A DNA stretch of 64,000 bases from Pardosa pseudoannulata (Eukaryota > Arthropoda > Arachnida > Araneae > Lycosidae): positions 37,722,812-37,786,811 of the forward strand of contig CM063499.1 in the NCBI GenBank assembly GCA_032207245.1. Direction: 5' to 3'. The number at the start of each line of letters is the position of its first letter. The stretch's first letter is position 1. Shown piece after piece: positions 35,820-64,000 of this stretch. The position numbers were made by a program, and so were the translations under genes. Below the pieces are notes generated by a model, which saw only the letters and a program-made list of their open reading frames with translations, did not search any database and was not told where the DNA came from.

Positions 35820-38780
35820 TAAGTCTCTTGTGTCTCATTTTTAACACTTTTGTTGTCGAATAATTTAAAGTATTTTTTTCTTTAAAAACGCACATTTGTT
35901 AAATTTTAGACCAAAATGAGAACATAAGCCATACTTTGAATTTTCCCATAAGTTTAATACAATTAGCAAAAAAAAAACTAGGGCATCTAATGTCAGAGAA
36001 CAAGTATAAAAAAATGTCTAAATCAAACATTCTGTTGCTACATAATAGAATACTATTCTAAGGATATGTCTTTCACTTATGATGAACTGACATTGCATAT
36101 TGAATGATATAAGGAACTACTTTTGTCAGAAATTTTATTAAAACAATTCCCATAATTTAAGCTTTTTATATTCTTACATATTTTGCCTTTAACGTCCCAG
36201 ATATTAGATTTCATTTCATATTGGGAAAATTAAAAAAACTCTTTAAAACGGGTTATTACACTTTCTGTGTTCTTAAGGAATTGGAAAACAAAAATATAAC
36301 TGAAGAAATCTGGCAACACTTTCAGATAACAAATGGCGCACTTTTGGTTTTGAATTTGCTCATTACTCAAATTTTAGTTTGTCTCTTTTTTTAAATTTTG
36401 CAGTAAATACAATTATATTTAAGGTATACTTATTATGAAGTAGATTTATGGTTCTAATTAAGTAGTAATTTAGCATTTTTAAAGTCAGATTTAAGAAATC
36501 TTGGATAAATCGTTTCTGTGGAATATATTGTCCCAATCGTATTTAACAGTGGGCTAATATGTCTCATCAGTGATCAAATTACTACAAGATGATATATACT
36601 ATGTTTTCTTTTATGAAACATTTATGAACATTTTTGTTGTATGAAAATCCTAGACGATTAGAACAAATGTTCCCAGTTGATGATAATAATAGGCTTCAGA
36701 CCTATTTTCCAGGAAAAGGGAAAAGTTAAAGTTTACTATGAGTTTTAGTACCTTTTTTTAACATGTCAACATTAAATCAAACTACTTTTCGTAGCAAAAT
36801 TTTAAATATGCAAAAGTCGAGTCAAAAGGGTTAAGACAGTTTTTTTTTCTTTTTTTTTTTTTTTTTTTGAGAACTATCATTAAAATATAGCTTTAGAAAA
36901 TCAGAGAAATTACAAGTAAACACAACGTTCAGAATTAATAAACTGCTACGAATGAAGGATCGTTAATGCATATAAACATTTTGCCAGATATAATTCAAAA
37001 GTTTTAAATATATTAAAAAATATTTACGAATAAAGCAATTTCGCGCAACGTCACGAACTACTATAATGCCATTTCCATTCATTTTCATATTTACAATAGC
37101 CACTAGGCAAACAATAAAATGCTCTTCCGTTTGAAACTAAAGTTAGAATTGTCATAAGTTGGTATGTGCCCTACTGCGTGAAATCGCCTTATACTTATTT
37201 ACGAACAGTAAATAAGAATTTACAGTTGCCATGCATTCCTGCATTCATGTCGAAATTAAAAATAAGTCATCGTGTAAACAAACATTTTAGTGAACTTCCA
37301 AAAATTGTACTTCCGGTTTCAAAAATCAGCTATCAGTTCACATAAAAACAGTACCTTGCACTCAAATTAAAAAATACAATGTAACGTATAAACGATGTGA
37401 TACAGAACTGTAAAATGTTGAAATTTAGTATTAAGAACTATTATACTTGTTACTCTCTGGTACATGTAATACAGGGAAACTAATTTTTAATACTCAAAAA
37501 TGTAGACCTCGACGTTTTCATTGATCATAACGTTTTGAACCTTCCTGAGAAAGAAAATACCATTTTTGTGCGAAAAGTCTAGTAGATATTGTTTAATTTT
37601 AATTGTAAAATGTAATATTAATTGTGTTATCTAAGTTATAGCATCTTTTTTAACCAGAATTTTCTCACGCGTTATTGTAAAACAGAATTAAACAATATAC
37701 AAAAGATTATACTGTTTTAAAAATTATAAAATCAAGATTTATTTTTTCGTTTCAAAGATATAATTCTAATTTAAGTTTAAATTATGAAACACAGTTTGCT
37801 TGGTTAAGCAACACCCTAGTCATGGGAAAAAGAGAGCAAGAAACAATAATTATTCTGCAATTCATTTTACAGCTAACGGAAAACTGTGCACAACGGGATA
37901 GTTGCAAAAAGGAAGCAAAGCAATACAAGTAAATTTGCGCCATCTTGTAGCTCAAAGAGTTACTAAATCGAACAATTGTCTAAAGTTATAACTTCAAAAT
38001 TGTAGAAAAGTTGCAAGCATGGTAGAAAATCAATGACCGTGAACTAAATGTTTGTTTTAGACTAATAAAATTAAACGTAAAGTAATACCGCTGAATGTAA
38101 ATTTTGGTTTTGATAAAACACACAACATAAATCATAACGATTATACACAATAAAAATTATAAAATAAATGTAACTTCATTCCTGCCCATATTTTAAAATG
38201 ACACTGCTTTCCATTTTAATCACTACATCTCCAGTTTCGATTTCGAAAAAAAGCTAGAACAAATATAAAATAACATAAAAGATGCATTAATTTCTCTTTA
38301 CCATTTTATTTTTTCTAAAATATTTGCTAATAGCGTTCTCAATAACATTTCTAGATGAGAATTTTTAAATTAAATTATTGTTTTAAATATATATGACTCA
38401 TAAAAATGCTTCATTTTTCCAAAAATAAGAATTGAGAATATCCTCTATTATTTTTTTTAAACTGACCCTTTCAAAATTTGTAGTTGTTCTGGATATTGGC
38501 CACTATATGAAAAAATTGAGAGTTCAGTTTTCTATTTATTAAATACACTCCATATATAAAAGTAGTTGCTTAAATTTAATATTTAAACTGATTTAATATT
38601 TTTCATTTATTTTGGATATTAGTTTTATTATTTACATTCATGTATTTGATTCTGTTAGTTTACAAAGAAACAATAAAACTAAGTAATAAACCGCAGAAGT
38701 GATTTAATTTTTAAGAAGGAGGAGGAAAACTTAACGGAGTAAAAATAGTTCAACGACAGATGACTCGCGAGTTTCTACTG
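35820..38780. other. Intergenic DNA without recognised genes
   Basis: AT-rich sequence. It includes a pure T-rich run at about 36840-36868. No RNA gene, ORF or transposon end was recognised. The stretch 39015-39684 before the HORMAD start is similar. Confidence 0.55.
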
Positions 38781-38781
38781 A

Positions 38782-39013
<232 letters not shown>

Positions 39014-39684
39014 TAGACTAATCTATTTATAATTCATAACAAAAGAAATTTCCGATATACAATTTCAGTCTCCTATTAAAACATTTAAAATTTTGAAAGA
39101 TGTATATTAATAGACCTATTGTAATTACAAAATGATAAAGAAAAATACTGAACATTTTGAAATCGTCTGTTTATTTGCTGCGAAGTCAAAGAGCTAAAAC
39201 AAAAAGAAATTTTATTATCAGCTTTCTACAGGAATCGAAATAATAAACAATAGCTTTAAAATAGGTTAAGAATTAATTAAATTCTATAAAACATTATTTT
39301 TATTACAATTTCATGACACGTAATATTGATTGCAAATGAATATCTGAATTTGCATAATAATGAGTTAATTTGAACTAATAAATAAAAATAATCTTTTGGC
39401 AACTTCAAGTGAAGCGGAACGATTATTTTGCATAATAAATAATGTTTGAATCTCGTAGCATTTAGAACTGACCGGCATTTAGAACTCTCAAAAATTTTAA
39501 ATATTTTATGTGACAGAATATTGTAAATGATTTTGTTGTACTTTATATCACAGGCATGAACTATTAGTTTTTGGCTTTTCACATTGATTATTAAAACCAT
39601 ATTTTCGTAATTACACTTAAAAATATTTTAAATTGGATTCCATAGAATATCTTTTAGAAAGTTCTCATCAGACATATTTTCAAT

Positions 39685-63759
<24,075 letters not shown>

Positions 63760-63949
63760 GAAAATTTTGCAAAGACTATTTGATAATATGCTTTTCTTAT
63801 TTAGATCTAGACTCTTGATAGTTACTCCCACTTTGTTTCTAAAGTATATTTTTACTAGAATTTAAAGTAGATATACTAAAACTGAACAAGCTGTTTTAAA
63901 AACCAATTTTTCTTTGTATTTCGAATTTTCAATTAAAATGTTTAAGTCA

Positions 63950-63955
63950 AATAAA
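63950..63955 (+). promoter_or_regulatory. Polyadenylation signal of the HORMAD gene
   Basis: An AATAAA lies 191 nt downstream of the stop codon, in a T- and A-rich 3' untranslated stretch. It is the only canonical signal before the window ends. Confidence 0.6.
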
Positions 63956-64000
63956 TTGTATATATATTTCATGTATTGCTGATAAAGCTCACATAAGTAT

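Overview
The window is AT-rich eukaryotic DNA. It has introns with GT/AG borders, several superfamilies of animal DNA transposons, tRNA-derived SINEs, long satellite arrays and long (AT)n tracts. The gene content (a secreted Val-Pro-Lys repeat protein of arthropod cuticle type, and a meiotic HORMA-domain gene that keeps a PHD finger and a winged helix) together with the repeat mix fits an arthropod. An arachnid such as a spider is most likely, but this is inference: no ribosomal or mitochondrial marker is present.

Only two protein-coding genes are supported, both on the + strand. (1) 32114-35533 encodes a 198-aa secreted protein made almost entirely of VPVPKP-type repeats. Its apparent stop codon is split by a GT-AG intron, and a short exon adds a His-rich tail. 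Two candidate promoters are described: a TATA/initiator pair directly upstream, and a TATA/CCAAT promoter with a splice donor at about 23.4-23.5 kb. (2) 39685-63759 is a complete 17-exon HORMAD1/Hop1-like gene (542 aa). Its order is HORMA domain, C4HC3 PHD finger, winged helix, basic tail. It is expected to act on meiotic chromosome axes. The ORF stays open across all 16 reconstructed junctions.

Layout. 0.4-3.3 kb: about 200-bp satellite, followed by a Merlin-like transposon fragment. 5.3-5.8 kb: about 49-bp tandem repeat. 5.8-9.7 kb: SINE pieces, a Helitron end, three tandem copies of an interspersed repeat and a probable solo LTR. 9.7-22.9 kb: one large satellite family with several periods, interrupted by a long-TIR DNA transposon with a broken transposase (10452-13366), a Helitron-like element (16983-17402) and a TTAA-flanked piggyBac-like element (17974-19432). 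23.2-23.5 kb: GC-richer promoter-like island. 27.2-29.3 kb: about 254-bp satellite with a conserved hairpin. 30.8-31.6 kb: Helitron. 32.1-35.8 kb: repeat-protein gene. 36-39.6 kb: intergenic DNA with a 225-bp (AT)n tract. 39.7-64 kb: HORMAD gene, whose introns hold mariner, hAT, piggyBac-like and SINE insertions, several with intact target-site duplications and two clear nesting events.

The two genes show no functional link. Most of the window is repeat history, and the ordered insertions allow relative dating of several transposon families.
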